Shown in pieces: positions 34,647 to 46,084 of a stretch of DNA of 64,000 bases. The stretch spans positions 1 to 64,000 of the forward strand of contig NZ_JODR01000001.1 of assembly GCF_000725885.1 (NCBI RefSeq), read 5' to 3'. Origin of the DNA: Streptomyces albus subsp. albus (GTDB lineage Bacteria; Actinomycetota; Actinomycetes; Streptomycetales; Streptomycetaceae). The notes beneath the pieces were generated by a model. The model did not search any database, had not been told where the DNA came from, and saw only the letters and a program-made list of their open reading frames with translations. A program made the translations under genes and the position numbers. Position 1 is the first letter of the stretch. Every line of letters begins with the position of its first letter.

Positions 34647-36047
34647 TCAGACCTCGACGCCCCTTTCGTGGAGCCACGGCAGGGGGTCCACCGGGGCGCC
34701 GCCGTCGGGGCGGACCTCGACGTGCAGGTGCGGGCCTGAGGAGGTGCCGGTGGAGCCGACCCGGCCGATCACCTCGCCCGTGGCGACCTTGTCGCCGGCG
34801 GACTTGGTCATGGACGACAGGTGGCAGAACCACACCTCCGTGCCGTCTTCCAGCCGCAGCACGACGCGGTAGCCGTACGAGCCGGCCCAGCCAGCAGCCT
34901 TGACGGTGCCCGCGTGGACGGCTTTGACGGGGGTCCCGTTGGGCGCGGTGAAGTCCTGGCCGGTGTGCTCGCTCTGCCACATGTTGCCCGCCTGGCCGAA
35001 ACCCGCACTGAGCCGGTACGAGGCCAGAGGCTTCGTGTAGGTGCCCTTGGTGGCGGCGGCGTCGGAGGCGGTCCCGGTGGTGGCGCCGGTCGTGGCGGGG
35101 GCCGGTTCCGTGCGGGCGGTGGCGTCTGTGTCCGCCGCCGGGCTCGTGGCGGGGCTCGCGTCCGTGGCCGGCGCGGGCGCAGGCTCCTGCTTCTTCTCGG
35201 GCGCCTCCGACGGCTGTTCGCTCACCGGAGCGGTCTTGTGCGCCGGTCCGTCCGCCGGTCCGTCGGCGGGTCTGTTCGCGGGGCCGTCTGCGCGGCCGTC
35301 TGCGGCGGATCCGTCGGTGTCCGCGCTCCCCACGGTTGCCGCCGGTGCCGCCTCCGCAGCCGTCTCGTGGGCCGGCTCGGCGGGTGTCTCCGCGGCCCCG
35401 TCCCGCGGGGCGGCCCCGGCCTGCGCGAGGAGGCGGGCCAGCAACGCGTTGCCCGCGTCGCCGCTGTCGGCCGTCGCGGGGGTGTCCGGCGCCGTCCGGT
35501 GAGCCGCCGCGGCGACGGTGCCGTCCGCGGGGGCCGTGCCGTTCGTGGTGGCCGTCCCGTCAGTGGCGGGTGCGCCCAGGGCCGGCAGGTCCTCGGTGTC
35601 GGTGGGCAGCCGGTCGGACAGTTCGTCCATGGAGTCCAGGGAGTCCACGGCGTCCGTGACGTCGCCGAGGTCGGGCACGGATATGGAGCCCGGGTCCTTG
35701 TCGTGCGCCGTGGCCATGCCGCTCGCACCGACCGCCGCGATCATGCCGACGCCGAGCACGGCGCCGCCGCGTGCGACGCCTCCGGTGCGCTGTCTGGCCA
35801 CACGGTGCCGGCCACGGAGCGGGCGGGTGGGTTCGTCACCCGGGTTCCACTCGTCCCAGGGTTCGCCGGGCTGCGGCGCGGAGCCGCCCGGGGCCGTACC
35901 GCCCAATGCGGAACCGCCCGGTACGGAACCGCCCGGCGCTGCGCCGCCGTACGGGGCGCCACCGTAGGGGGCCGTGGGGACGGCGCTGTCGCGCTGCGGG
36001 GCGTTCCCGCTCGACTGAGGGGCTGGGCCCTCGGGTTCGGAGGCCAC
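34647..36047 (-). CDS. M23-family cell-wall peptidase
   Basis: A 466-residue membrane-anchored or secreted metallopeptidase. A Pro/Gly-rich cytoplasmic N-terminus precedes one hydrophobic segment (GAVLGVGMIAAVGASGMA, near residue 95). A long Ala/Thr/Pro/Asp linker follows, then the LytM/M23 domain, with zinc-binding HTGQD and HLHVE motifs. M23 enzymes cut peptidoglycan peptide cross-links. The GTG at 36047 has AAAGGAG upstream. The gene follows a cyclic-di-AMP riboswitch, a well-known arrangement for actinobacterial cell-wall hydrolases, so expression probably falls when c-di-AMP is high. Confidence 0.9.
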   Translation of the reverse strand: MASEPEGPAPQSSGNAPQRDSAVPTAPYGGAPYGGAAPGGSVPGGSALGGTAPGGSAPQPGEPWDEWNPGDEPTRPLRGRHRVARQRTGGVARGGAVLGVGMIAAVGASGMATAHDKDPGSISVPDLGDVTDAVDSLDSMDELSDRLPTDTEDLPALGAPATDGTATTNGTAPADGTVAAAAHRTAPDTPATADSGDAGNALLARLLAQAGAAPRDGAAETPAEPAHETAAEAAPAATVGSADTDGSAADGRADGPANRPADGPADGPAHKTAPVSEQPSEAPEKKQEPAPAPATDASPATSPAADTDATARTEPAPATTGATTGTASDAAATKGTYTKPLASYRLSAGFGQAGNMWQSEHTGQDFTAPNGTPVKAVHAGTVKAAGWAGSYGYRVVLRLEDGTEVWFCHLSSMTKSAGDKVATGEVIGRVGSTGTSSGPHLHVEVRPDGGAPVDPLPWLHERGVEV

Positions 36048-36073
36048 GACGGGGCGCTCTCCTTTCCTTCCTT

Positions 36074-36256
36074 CTCGCCTACCGGGTTAGCTGACGGGTT
36101 CGGAGCAGGAAGGTCTCCTACGGGCGCCCCCGGTCGAGAGCGTCCGATTCACCCCGTCCTTCCCGCCTTTACGACGAGAAGGGGTGGTTCCCCGGTTCCC
36201 ACGGTGCGGGCGGCCCCGAGGGGACCGCCGGTGCTCCACGTGCGGGATTCGGCGAC
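36074..36256 (-). promoter_or_regulatory. Cyclic-di-AMP riboswitch (ydaO-yuaA type)
   Basis: Reading the minus strand from 36256, the conserved blocks occur in order: CGCCGAATCC, then GGGGAACCACC, then GGGTGAATCGG, then GTAGGAGACCTTCC, then CCGAACCCGTCAGCTAACC, ending GGTAGGCGA. TCGCC at the 5' end pairs with GGCGA at 36075-36079 to form P1. This order and these words match the ydaO class closely. It lies about 27 bases upstream of the M23 peptidase start. The remaining 36257-36485 holds its promoter region and no gene. Confidence 0.92.
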
Positions 36257-36485
36257 AGCGCACGGTGCCGTCCTCCGTGACGACAGTGACGACCGTGCCG
36301 CTGTTATCGGACGGTAATAGAACAGCGCCCTTGTTTCCAAGCTGTTCCCCGCAATTGCCCTTTCGGCCACGTTCGCCGACGGTGCGTCACCGGCGGCGTG
36401 GTGCGGGCCGGGCGGCCACGGCGATGCGCCGCCGCAGCGGCGTACCGCCTCCGCGGTGCCCCGCCCGCGCAGTACGGGCCCGAAA

Positions 36486-37400
36486 TCACGCACCGGTGCC
36501 CGGCGACAGCGGGCCGATCTTGGGCACGGACGCCTTGCCGGTGTTCGTCACGGGGCCGCCCGACCAGGGTGCGGTGAGGGAGGCCCGCTCGTCGGGCGGG
36601 GTGATCTTCGCGGCGGTGGGCGTCACCGTGGTGACGCCGGTCATCTGCGGGTTGGCGAACGACAGCGGGGCCCAGGCGCTCTCGCCGGGCGACAGCGTGA
36701 TCGAACGCACCTCACCCACCGCACGGTTCGGGTCGATCGAGACCTCCTCACCCGCGCTGTTGACGAACGCCAGCCCCGGGTAGCCGCGTACGTCGCAGGC
36801 CTCGCCGGACTTGTTGGTCAGCACCACGGAGAAGTTCTTCTGCCCCGCCCCAGGGTGGTTGGGACCGAACGACGCGTCCAGGTCGCCGGTGTGGCAGCGC
36901 GTGTCACCCGAAGCGCCCGCCCCGGCGACCGCGCCGTCGCCGTCCGCACCGCCGCTCTCTGAGGAACCGGACTCATCGGACGAGCCCGAGGAACCGCCCG
37001 AATCGGCCTCCTCGGAGTCCGATCCGTCGGCGTCACCCGACGCACCGCCGGCGTCGCCCTTGTCGTCGCCGCCCTTGTTGCCGTCCTTCTCGCCGCGCTG
37101 CTCGTCGCCCTTGCCCTCGTTCTTGCCGTCGCCGCCCTTGTCCGCGTCGCTGTCACCGGCCGCAGGTGTGGCCTCCCCGCCGACCTTCTGGGGCCCCGAC
37201 GCGTTCGAGTCCTTGTCGCCGCAGCCCGCCAGGAGGACCCCCGCGGCCAGTACCACCGTGGCGGCGCTCGCGAGACGTGTCATCCGGCGCGGGCGGCGTA
37301 CCGTTCCGCCCCGCTCCTGCGGAAAGTCCGTCGGTGGCTGGAGTGACTGGGGTGACTGGGCGGGCAGATCGGTCGTCATGGGGTCGTGGCGCTGCGTCAT
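36486..37400 (-). CDS. DUF4232 lipoprotein
   Basis: A 304-residue exported protein. A basic cytoplasmic start of about 60 residues is followed by a signal segment (LASAATVVLAAGVLLAGC) with the lipobox LAGC. A Gly/Asp/Lys/Ser-rich linker of about 110 residues comes next, then a C-terminal DUF4232 domain (LTNKSGEACDVRGYPGLAFV and WAPLSFANP). Function of DUF4232 is not established. The ATG at 37400 has GGGAGGGA upstream. The long N-terminal cytoplasmic part before the signal segment is unusual and could be shortened by a start at the internal methionines. Confidence 0.8.
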   Translation of the reverse strand: MTQRHDPMTTDLPAQSPQSLQPPTDFPQERGGTVRRPRRMTRLASAATVVLAAGVLLAGCGDKDSNASGPQKVGGEATPAAGDSDADKGGDGKNEGKGDEQRGEKDGNKGGDDKGDAGGASGDADGSDSEEADSGGSSGSSDESGSSESGGADGDGAVAGAGASGDTRCHTGDLDASFGPNHPGAGQKNFSVVLTNKSGEACDVRGYPGLAFVNSAGEEVSIDPNRAVGEVRSITLSPGESAWAPLSFANPQMTGVTTVTPTAAKITPPDERASLTAPWSGGPVTNTGKASVPKIGPLSPGTGA

Positions 37401-37696
37401 GGCTGCGGTCCCTCCCTGATGGAGCGGTCTCACGTCGTGCGGTCTCGGGCTGGTGCGGGCACCCGGGGCCGGATGCGGGCCGGCCGTGGCTGCCCCCGGA
37501 CTCACGCGCCGTACACTCCGTTCGACGGTGCGCCCCCCGGGGGAGGTTCACGGTTCACCGCATTTCCTCGCGGCGGCCCGCAATGCCCGCTGTGCGGCCC
37601 CGCAATGGTTCTTCCCCACGACGCCGCAGTGCCTGCCAGGGCGGCTCCGTCACGGGATCTCCACGGGATCCGCCCCTCCGCCGTGCCGCTTTACGC

Positions 37697-40147
37697 TCAG
37701 TCGCCGGACGCGGCGGTCACGCGCAGGCTGCTGATCACCTGTTCCGTCCTGGCCTCGCAGTCCTCGTCACAGCGGATCTGCAGGTAAACCTGCTGCTTCC
37801 CCGGCCGGACGGAAGTCAGTCCGATTTCCTCCAGGGAATGTCCGGGCGAAGCGCACGACGACCAGCTGCGCACCTGGCCCTTCCAGTCCCCGTGCCGCAC
37901 CGTGCGGTCCCGCCCGTGCTGGCAGCCGTTGTGCCGGAGGCCCGCCACCTTCTCCGTCAGCCCGCCGCCGGACTTCTCCGTACCGCCCATGCCCACGAAG
38001 ACCCCGCTCGTCCCCGAGGTGAGGTCCTGCCAGCGGTCGGCGTCCTGCGCCACGAGGAGGCCCGGCGCGCGCTCGGCCGGCAACCCCAGCGACGCCATGT
38101 TCCAGCCGGAACCGCGCGACTGCTTCGCCCAGGACGCCGGGACCCGCACGCTGATCCGGCCGCTGTCGTCCCGTACCCGTACCGTCTCCGGTTCCTGGGA
38201 GCCCGACCGTACGAGCGCCACACCCGCGGCGCCCGCACCCGCCAGTACGGCGAAGACCGCGCACACCGCCAGGACGACGCGCGGGCCGCGCCGGCGCCGC
38301 GCGCCCGCCGCGTCCGCCGCCCCTGCCGCGGAAGCCGTCCCCGCTGCGGAAGCCGTTCCCGCCGCGGAAGAGGGTGCGTCGTCCCGGCCGCCGTCTCCCG
38401 GGGTCCGGGACGCGGTGACGAGCACCGTGTCGTCGTCCGGGTCCGCGGGGGAGGGGACGCTCGCCGCCCAGGACGGGGCGTGCGCCTCCGAGGGGGACGA
38501 CGAGGACGCGGGAGCGCTTGTGGCCAGGCTCTCCAGGACCGAGGCGTTCTTGACGTTCCACGGGCCCGGCGGCCCCGCGGCGCCCGAGCCCCCCGCCCCC
38601 GGGGTGCTCGCCGCCCCCGGGGTGCTCGCCGCCCCCGGGGTGCTCGCCGCCTCCGGTCCGCCCGGTGGCCCCGCCGTCCCGGACCCGGCCGCCGCGTCGG
38701 CGCCGCGTACGCCGCTGCCGTCGGCATGCCCGGCGGGCGGGCCAACGCCCTCCGCCGTGCCCCACGTCGGCCCCCGGCCCCGCTCACTCGCGGGCTCGGA
38801 CGCCGGCCCGGGTACGCGCCCCGCCGCCCGGGAGCCGGAGTCGGCGTTGGAGGCGGGCGCGGTTCCGCTGACGGATTGCGCGCCGGAGCCGGACTCAGCC
38901 CGGGTGCCGGGCTCCGCACCGGAACCGGCGCCGGAACCGGAGCGGGCGTCGGCGCCGGAGCGGGCGTCGGAGGCGAAAGCGGAATCTGCGGGGGAAGCAG
39001 TACCGGAACCCGTTCCGGCCCCGGACGCAGTGTCCCCGCCGGCGGCAGCTCCCCCACCGGCTCCCGAACCGGTGACGCCGCCGGACGCGAACGCCGTACC
39101 GGCCGCAGGACCAGTGCGCGCCTCCGTGCCGGCCTCGGACGACGTACGTGCTGCCGCGGACTCCGCGCCGGAACCGACCCCGGAACCCGCACCCGAGCCG
39201 AGGCCGTCACCGGCCCCCGCCCCGGACCCGACACCGGATACGGAATCGCTTTCTCCTCCAAAAACGGAATCCCTCCCGAGGCCCGACAGACCCCCGGCGG
39301 CGTCCCCCGGGGCGGGGTGCTCCGCGGGGCCGGTCTCGTCCGACCCGCCGAGTTCGGCCGCCAGGCGGTCGAGCTCGGCGGCGAACGCGGTGGCGGTCGG
39401 CCAGCGGTCGGCGCGGTCGGGCGACAGGGCGCGGGTGACGGCGGCTTCGAGGGCCGCGGGGAGGGTGGGGCGGATCTCCCGGAGGGGGAGGACGCGGCCG
39501 GGCGGGCCCGGAACGGTGGCGGTGACGAGGTAGTGGAGGACCGCGCCCAGGCCGTAGACATCGGCGCGGGCGTCGATGCCGTCGAAGGGGTCGGCCTGTT
39601 CGGGCGCCATGTAGCCGGCGGATCCGGCGACCACGGTGAGGCCGGACGCCTGGGCGAGATTTTTGGCCAGTCCCAGGTCAGCGACCAGTACCCGCTCCCG
39701 GCCCCCGGTGCCGCCGCCCGCCAGCAGTACGTTGGACGGTTTGATGTCGCGGTGGACGGCGCCTGCCTCGTGCAGGGCGCTCGCACCGCGTGCGGCCTCG
39801 GCGGTGATGCGCAGTGCCTCGGGCACCGGCAGCGGTCCCAACGCGGCCACCCGGTCGGCGACGGTGCCGCGGTCGGCGTACTCCATGACGAAGTAGGGAC
39901 GCTCGTCGTCCGTCTCGCCGACGTCGAAGACCTGGACGACTCCGCCGGAGGACGCCTTGCGCAGCAGCCTCGCCTCGGCGAGGAACCGATCGCGGATGTC
40001 CATCCGGCTCGCCCAGTTCTCGGCCATCACCTTGACCGCGACGGGAGCCTCCAGCCGGTCGTCGTGGGCCAGCCAGACGACGGCGAAGGCTCCGGATCCG
40101 AGGTGCTTGTCGACCCGGTAGCGGCCGATCCGATCAGGTGAGGGCAT
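37697..40147 (-). CDS. Membrane Ser/Thr protein kinase
   Basis: An 816-residue Hanks-type kinase. The N-terminal kinase domain (about 1-260) has the glycine loop LGSGAFAVVW, the lysine in VAVKV, HRDIKPSN near 131 and DLG in place of DFG. A 350-residue linker follows, full of GSG/GAG repeats and the repeated unit PGAAST. One transmembrane segment lies near 620 (VVLAVCAVFAVLAGAGAAGV), with an extracytoplasmic domain of about 170 residues containing four cysteines. There are no PASTA repeats. It is divergent from the next sigma factor gene with only 18 bp between start codons, so the kinase start may lie further in, or both transcripts overlap. Confidence 0.88.
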   Translation of the reverse strand: MPSPDRIGRYRVDKHLGSGAFAVVWLAHDDRLEAPVAVKVMAENWASRMDIRDRFLAEARLLRKASSGGVVQVFDVGETDDERPYFVMEYADRGTVADRVAALGPLPVPEALRITAEAARGASALHEAGAVHRDIKPSNVLLAGGGTGGRERVLVADLGLAKNLAQASGLTVVAGSAGYMAPEQADPFDGIDARADVYGLGAVLHYLVTATVPGPPGRVLPLREIRPTLPAALEAAVTRALSPDRADRWPTATAFAAELDRLAAELGGSDETGPAEHPAPGDAAGGLSGLGRDSVFGGESDSVSGVGSGAGAGDGLGSGAGSGVGSGAESAAARTSSEAGTEARTGPAAGTAFASGGVTGSGAGGGAAAGGDTASGAGTGSGTASPADSAFASDARSGADARSGSGAGSGAEPGTRAESGSGAQSVSGTAPASNADSGSRAAGRVPGPASEPASERGRGPTWGTAEGVGPPAGHADGSGVRGADAAAGSGTAGPPGGPEAASTPGAASTPGAASTPGAGGSGAAGPPGPWNVKNASVLESLATSAPASSSSPSEAHAPSWAASVPSPADPDDDTVLVTASRTPGDGGRDDAPSSAAGTASAAGTASAAGAADAAGARRRRGPRVVLAVCAVFAVLAGAGAAGVALVRSGSQEPETVRVRDDSGRISVRVPASWAKQSRGSGWNMASLGLPAERAPGLLVAQDADRWQDLTSGTSGVFVGMGGTEKSGGGLTEKVAGLRHNGCQHGRDRTVRHGDWKGQVRSWSSCASPGHSLEEIGLTSVRPGKQQVYLQIRCDEDCEARTEQVISSLRVTAASGD

Positions 40148-40153
40148 GCCCCT

Positions 40154-40159
40154 TATGAT
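40154..40159 (+). promoter_or_regulatory. -10 element for a leaderless ECF sigma mRNA
   Basis: TATGAT lies six bases before the GTG at 40166. This is the spacing expected when transcription begins at the first base of the start codon. The -35 would fall inside the divergent kinase gene. Confidence 0.5.
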
Positions 40160-40165
40160 GCCTGG

Positions 40166-40846
40166 GTGTCTTCTCCGGCCTCCGCAGACGCCGTGAACGA
40201 ACCCGTACCGTCAGGTGTGCAGCCCGACTTGAGAAATTCATCCCCCGAATCCAACCCCCCACAACACCCCAATCCCCCACATTCTCCTCAACCGGACACC
40301 GAGGCGCTGGCCGCTCTCGCCGCGCAGGGTGACCGCAATGCCCTGGACGACCTGTTGCGGGCGATCCGTCCCGATGTGGTACGCCGCTGCGGCCGGTTCC
40401 TCCTCTACCGGGAGGACGCCGAGGAAGCCGCACAGGACGTGCTGCTCCAGGTTGCGCGGCACATCGAACGGTTCGAGGGCCGTAGTCGCTTCAGTACCTG
40501 GCTGCACACAGTTGTGGCCAATTGTTCCCGGCAGAAGTACCGGGAGCTGAAGCGGCGCTCGGCCGAGCAGCCCACCCTCCCCGAGGAGACGGGCTCCCCG
40601 GAGCGCCGTCCCGATCCGCGCACCACCAGTGTGATCGCGGGTTCGCGGGTGGACTTCCTCGAAGCGCTCGAACGCCTGGAACAGGAGAGTCCGCATCTGG
40701 TGGCGCCGCTGGTCTACCGGGACCTGTGCCAGATGGACTACGCCGAGATCGTCGACCGGCTGGGCATCCCGCTGGGCACGCTCAAATCGCGGCTCCACCA
40801 CGCCCGGCGCCATATCCGCCCGTGGCTCAGCTTCGAAGGCCCGTGA
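40166..40846 (+). CDS. ECF-type RNA polymerase sigma factor
   Basis: A 226-residue sigma factor with a disordered Pro-rich N-terminus (about 45 residues), region 2 (LLYREDAEEAAQDVLLQVAR, then FSTWLHTVVANCSRQKYREL) and region 4 (MDYAEIVDRLGIPLGTLKSR). It is probably transcribed as a leaderless mRNA from TATGAT at 40154-40159. No anti-sigma gene follows: the next 350 bp hold no supported gene. Its close divergence from a Ser/Thr kinase suggests shared control. Confidence 0.85.
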   Translation: MSSPASADAVNEPVPSGVQPDLRNSSPESNPPQHPNPPHSPQPDTEALAALAAQGDRNALDDLLRAIRPDVVRRCGRFLLYREDAEEAAQDVLLQVARHIERFEGRSRFSTWLHTVVANCSRQKYRELKRRSAEQPTLPEETGSPERRPDPRTTSVIAGSRVDFLEALERLEQESPHLVAPLVYRDLCQMDYAEIVDRLGIPLGTLKSRLHHARRHIRPWLSFEGP

Positions 40847-41198
40847 CGGGCTGCGCCGGGGCCGCGCCGGGCCCGTGAGGGGCTCGGACGCGCCCCGGGC
40901 GGAGCGGTTGGTCCCCGCGCGCATGTCACATTCCGGGACGGTCCACAGCTCACAGTGGTGAGGCCCTGACCCATCGGAAGGGACGCGTTCCACGAACTCT
41001 TCGTCCGCTTCTTCCGATTCGCCCGGCACCTCCGGATCCTCGACGAGCCCGGAACCTCCGAAGGTCCCGGGACCGTGCCGCACGGCTCCGGGCCCGTCCC
41101 GCTGCGGGCGCCGCCGGCTCGTGCGGGTCCGGCTCGTCCGTGCCGGGGCGCGCTCCCCCGGGCGCGGGCGTCGCGGGCTGGCGTGAGAGCGTGACGGT
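40847..41198. other. Intergenic, no supported gene
   Basis: A 12-codon frame at about 40924 and longer Arg/Pro-rich frames exist but have no ribosome binding site or normal codon bias. I see no anti-sigma factor here and no strong terminator. Confidence 0.4.
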
Positions 41199-42014
41199 AT
41201 GCCCTTCGCGACCGCGCCCGACGGCACCGCGCTCCACTACGAGGTCCACGGTACGGACGGCCCGCCGCTGCTGCTGCTCAGCGGCCAGTCCAACAGCCAC
41301 CGGTGGTGGGACGCGGTACGCGCCGACTTCGCGGCCCGGTTCACCACCGTCGTCATGGACTACCGGGGCACCGGCGCCAGCGACCGGCCCGACACCGACT
41401 CCTACAGCACCCCCGGGTTCGCCGCCGACGCACTGGCCGTGCTCGATCATGCGGGGATCGGCCGGGCCCACGTGTACGGCACCTCGATGGGCGGCCGGGT
41501 CGCGCAGTGGCTCGCCGCCGGCCATCCCGAACGGGTCGGCCGGCTCGTGCTGGGCTGCACCTCGCCGGGCGCCCCGCACGGTGTGGAGCGGGGCCCAGAG
41601 GTACGGCGGGCACTGGCCCAGCCGGACGCCGAGGCTGCCCGGCGGGTGCTCCTGGACCTGATGTACACGCCCGCCTACACGGCGGCGCACCCGGGGCCGT
41701 TCCCGACGCTGGGGGACCCGTCCATGCCCCCGCACGCGCGCCGGCGCCATCTGCGGGCCAGCGCGGCGCACGACGCGTGGGAGGCGCTGCCCCGGATCGC
41801 CGCGCCCACCCTCGTGGTGCACGGCACGGACGACCGGTTCAACCCGACGGCCAACGCCCCGCTGCTGGCCGGGCGCATCCCCGGCGCCCGGCTGCGGCTG
41901 ATCCCGGGCGCCCGGCACGCCTACTTCGAGGAGTTCGCCTCCTCGGCGACCCCGCTGGTGGCGGATTTCCTGCGGGACGGCGAGGTGGCGGCGACCGCGT
42001 CGGCGCACGCCTGA
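41199..42014 (+). CDS. Alpha/beta hydrolase
   Basis: A 271-residue hydrolase. The nucleophile elbow is GTSMGG (Ser in YGTSMGGRVAQWLA), the oxyanion region LLLSGQSNSHRWWD is near the N-terminus, and the catalytic acid and histidine fit HGTDDRFNPTAN and GARHAYFEEF. The substrate is unknown; it resembles the peroxidase/lactonase-like branch. Start ATG at 41199. It converges on the photolyase gene with 19 bp between stops. Confidence 0.85.
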   Translation: MPFATAPDGTALHYEVHGTDGPPLLLLSGQSNSHRWWDAVRADFAARFTTVVMDYRGTGASDRPDTDSYSTPGFAADALAVLDHAGIGRAHVYGTSMGGRVAQWLAAGHPERVGRLVLGCTSPGAPHGVERGPEVRRALAQPDAEAARRVLLDLMYTPAYTAAHPGPFPTLGDPSMPPHARRRHLRASAAHDAWEALPRIAAPTLVVHGTDDRFNPTANAPLLAGRIPGARLRLIPGARHAYFEEFASSATPLVADFLRDGEVAATASAHA

Positions 42015-42033
42015 CGCCGCGGGCCGGGCCGGG

Positions 42034-43449
42034 TCAGCCAGTCCGGGCGGAGCGGAAGCGGTCCTGCGAGGCGGCCAGGTCCACGATCGGGTGCGGGTAG
42101 TCCAGGCCGGCCCGTTCCTCGTCCGGCAGGCGCCACGGACGGTGCACGGCGGAGCCCGCGACGCCGGCGAGCTGCGGCACCCAGCGGCGCACATAGGTGC
42201 CGTCCGGGTCGTACTTGGCCGCCTGGGTGAGCGGGTTGAGGACCCGGTTGGGGCGGGTGTCGGTGCCGGTGCCGGCCGCCCACTGCCAGTTGAGCTGGTT
42301 GTTGGCGACGTCACCGTCCACCAGGTGGGCCAGGAAGTGGGCGGCGCCGACGCGCCAGTCCACGTACAGCGTCTTGGTGAGGAAGCTCGCCGCCAGCAGC
42401 CGCGCCCTGTTGTGCATCCAGCCCTCGTGCAGCAGTTGCCGCATCCCGGCGTCCACGATCGGGTAGCCGGTGCGGCCCTCGCGCCAGGCGGCGATGTCAC
42501 CCGCCGCGTCCCCGTCCTCGGTGCGCCACGCATCGCCGTGCGGCCGGTAGTCGGTGTGCGCGGCGCTCGGGCGGGCGGCCAGCACCTGGTGGTGGAAGTC
42601 CCGCCAGGCGAGCTGCCGTACGAACGCCTCGGCGTCCGCACCGCCGGCCTTGGCCGCTTCATGGACGAGCGCGGCGGCGGACAGGGTGCCGAAGTGCAGA
42701 TGCGGGGAGAGCCGCGAGGTGGCGTCGCCGGCCAGATCGTCCTGGCCGCCCGCGCCCTGTTGCCCGTACCGGGTGAGGGCGCCCGAGCGGCACCAGGCCG
42801 CCCACCGTTCGCGACCGGTCGGCTCCCCGCCCCGGGGCAGCCCCGGCGCGGTGCCGGACACCTCCTCGCGGCGCGGCAGCCGCGCCGAACGCACCGCCTC
42901 GGGCACGGGGACGCTGCGCGGGGCGGCCAGCGGGGTGCGCCCGTGTCTGTCGCGCCAGCGCCGGTAGTACGGCGTGAAGACGGCGAAGTGGTCCCGCCCG
43001 CCGGACGGGGTGACGGCGCCCGGGGCGAGCACGGTGACCACCGCGTCATGGACGTGCAGCGCGCAGCCGGTGCCCTCCAGGGCGGTGCGCAGCCGCTCCT
43101 CGCGGCGCTGCGCGTAGCCGCTCACATCGGCCGCGACGTGCACCTGGTGCGCCCCGCTCTCGTGGACGACCCGTGCGGTCTCCTCGGCGACGTCGCCGTG
43201 GCGCAGCACGAGCCGGCCGCCGCGCTGCCGCAGTCCCTCGTCCAGCGCGGCCAGGCAGTCGGCGAGGAACGCGCGCCGGTTGGGCGCCGCGAAGCCGGAC
43301 CGGTCGATCCGCTCGTCCCGCACGAAGAGCGGCACGACCTGGTCGGCGGACGCCAGCGCGGCGCGCAGTACGGGGTTGTCGCGCAGCCGCAGATCGGCGG
43401 TGAACAGGGCGACGGAGACGCGGGGCGGGGTGTGACGCGAGCCGGTCAT
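42034..43449 (-). CDS. phr: Deoxyribodipyrimidine photolyase
   Basis: A 471-residue light-driven repair enzyme for cyclobutane pyrimidine dimers. The N-terminal antenna domain starts VALFTADLRLRDNPVL. The FAD domain has QLAWRDFHHQVL, GYPIVDAGMRQLLHEGWMHN, and LVDGDVANNQLNWQWAAGTG near the C-terminus, the class I signature. ATG at 43449 is preferred over 43479 because the protein then begins close to the antenna domain. It is divergent from a UvrA-like ATPase gene. Confidence 0.92.
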   Translation of the reverse strand: MTGSRHTPPRVSVALFTADLRLRDNPVLRAALASADQVVPLFVRDERIDRSGFAAPNRRAFLADCLAALDEGLRQRGGRLVLRHGDVAEETARVVHESGAHQVHVAADVSGYAQRREERLRTALEGTGCALHVHDAVVTVLAPGAVTPSGGRDHFAVFTPYYRRWRDRHGRTPLAAPRSVPVPEAVRSARLPRREEVSGTAPGLPRGGEPTGRERWAAWCRSGALTRYGQQGAGGQDDLAGDATSRLSPHLHFGTLSAAALVHEAAKAGGADAEAFVRQLAWRDFHHQVLAARPSAAHTDYRPHGDAWRTEDGDAAGDIAAWREGRTGYPIVDAGMRQLLHEGWMHNRARLLAASFLTKTLYVDWRVGAAHFLAHLVDGDVANNQLNWQWAAGTGTDTRPNRVLNPLTQAAKYDPDGTYVRRWVPQLAGVAGSAVHRPWRLPDEERAGLDYPHPIVDLAASQDRFRSARTG

Positions 43450-43600
43450 GCGAGCGGTAACGGGCGCGCGCCGCCGCACGTCACGCCCCGGGCGGGACGA
43501 CCGTCCTGATGGCGGGCCGTTGTCACACCCGCCGCCTAGTCTGGCCGCTCACCCACCAGACCCGGGCCGCCACCCGGTCGGGAAGCGAGGAGTGCCCGTC

Positions 43601-45916
<2,316 letters not shown>

Positions 45917-45929
45917 CGCGGGCGTCACT

Positions 45930-46080
45930 TGTGGTGCGGTGCGGTGCGGCTGGTGGCGGGGGCTGGTGGCGGGGGCCGGTGACCGGGGGCCGCTGGCCGA
46001 TGGCAGGGGCCGCTAACCGATGGCGGGGCCCGGGGGCTGGTGGCCGGGGGCCGGGGGCCGGTGGCCGCAACGAGAGGGCG
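45930..46080. repeat. Degenerate GGCTGGTGGC tandem repeats
   Basis: About ten imperfect units such as GGCTGGTGGCGGG, GGCCGGTGACCGGG and GGCCGCTAACCGATGGC fill the gap between the UvrA-like gene and the SDR gene. The plus strand has many G runs. No gene is seen. Confidence 0.55.
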
Positions 46081-46084
46081 CCCC

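Noticed and set aside
40920..40965. Anti-sigma gene or 12-codon peptide after the ECF sigma gene
   Set aside because: No ribosome binding site and no zinc-finger motif in any frame.
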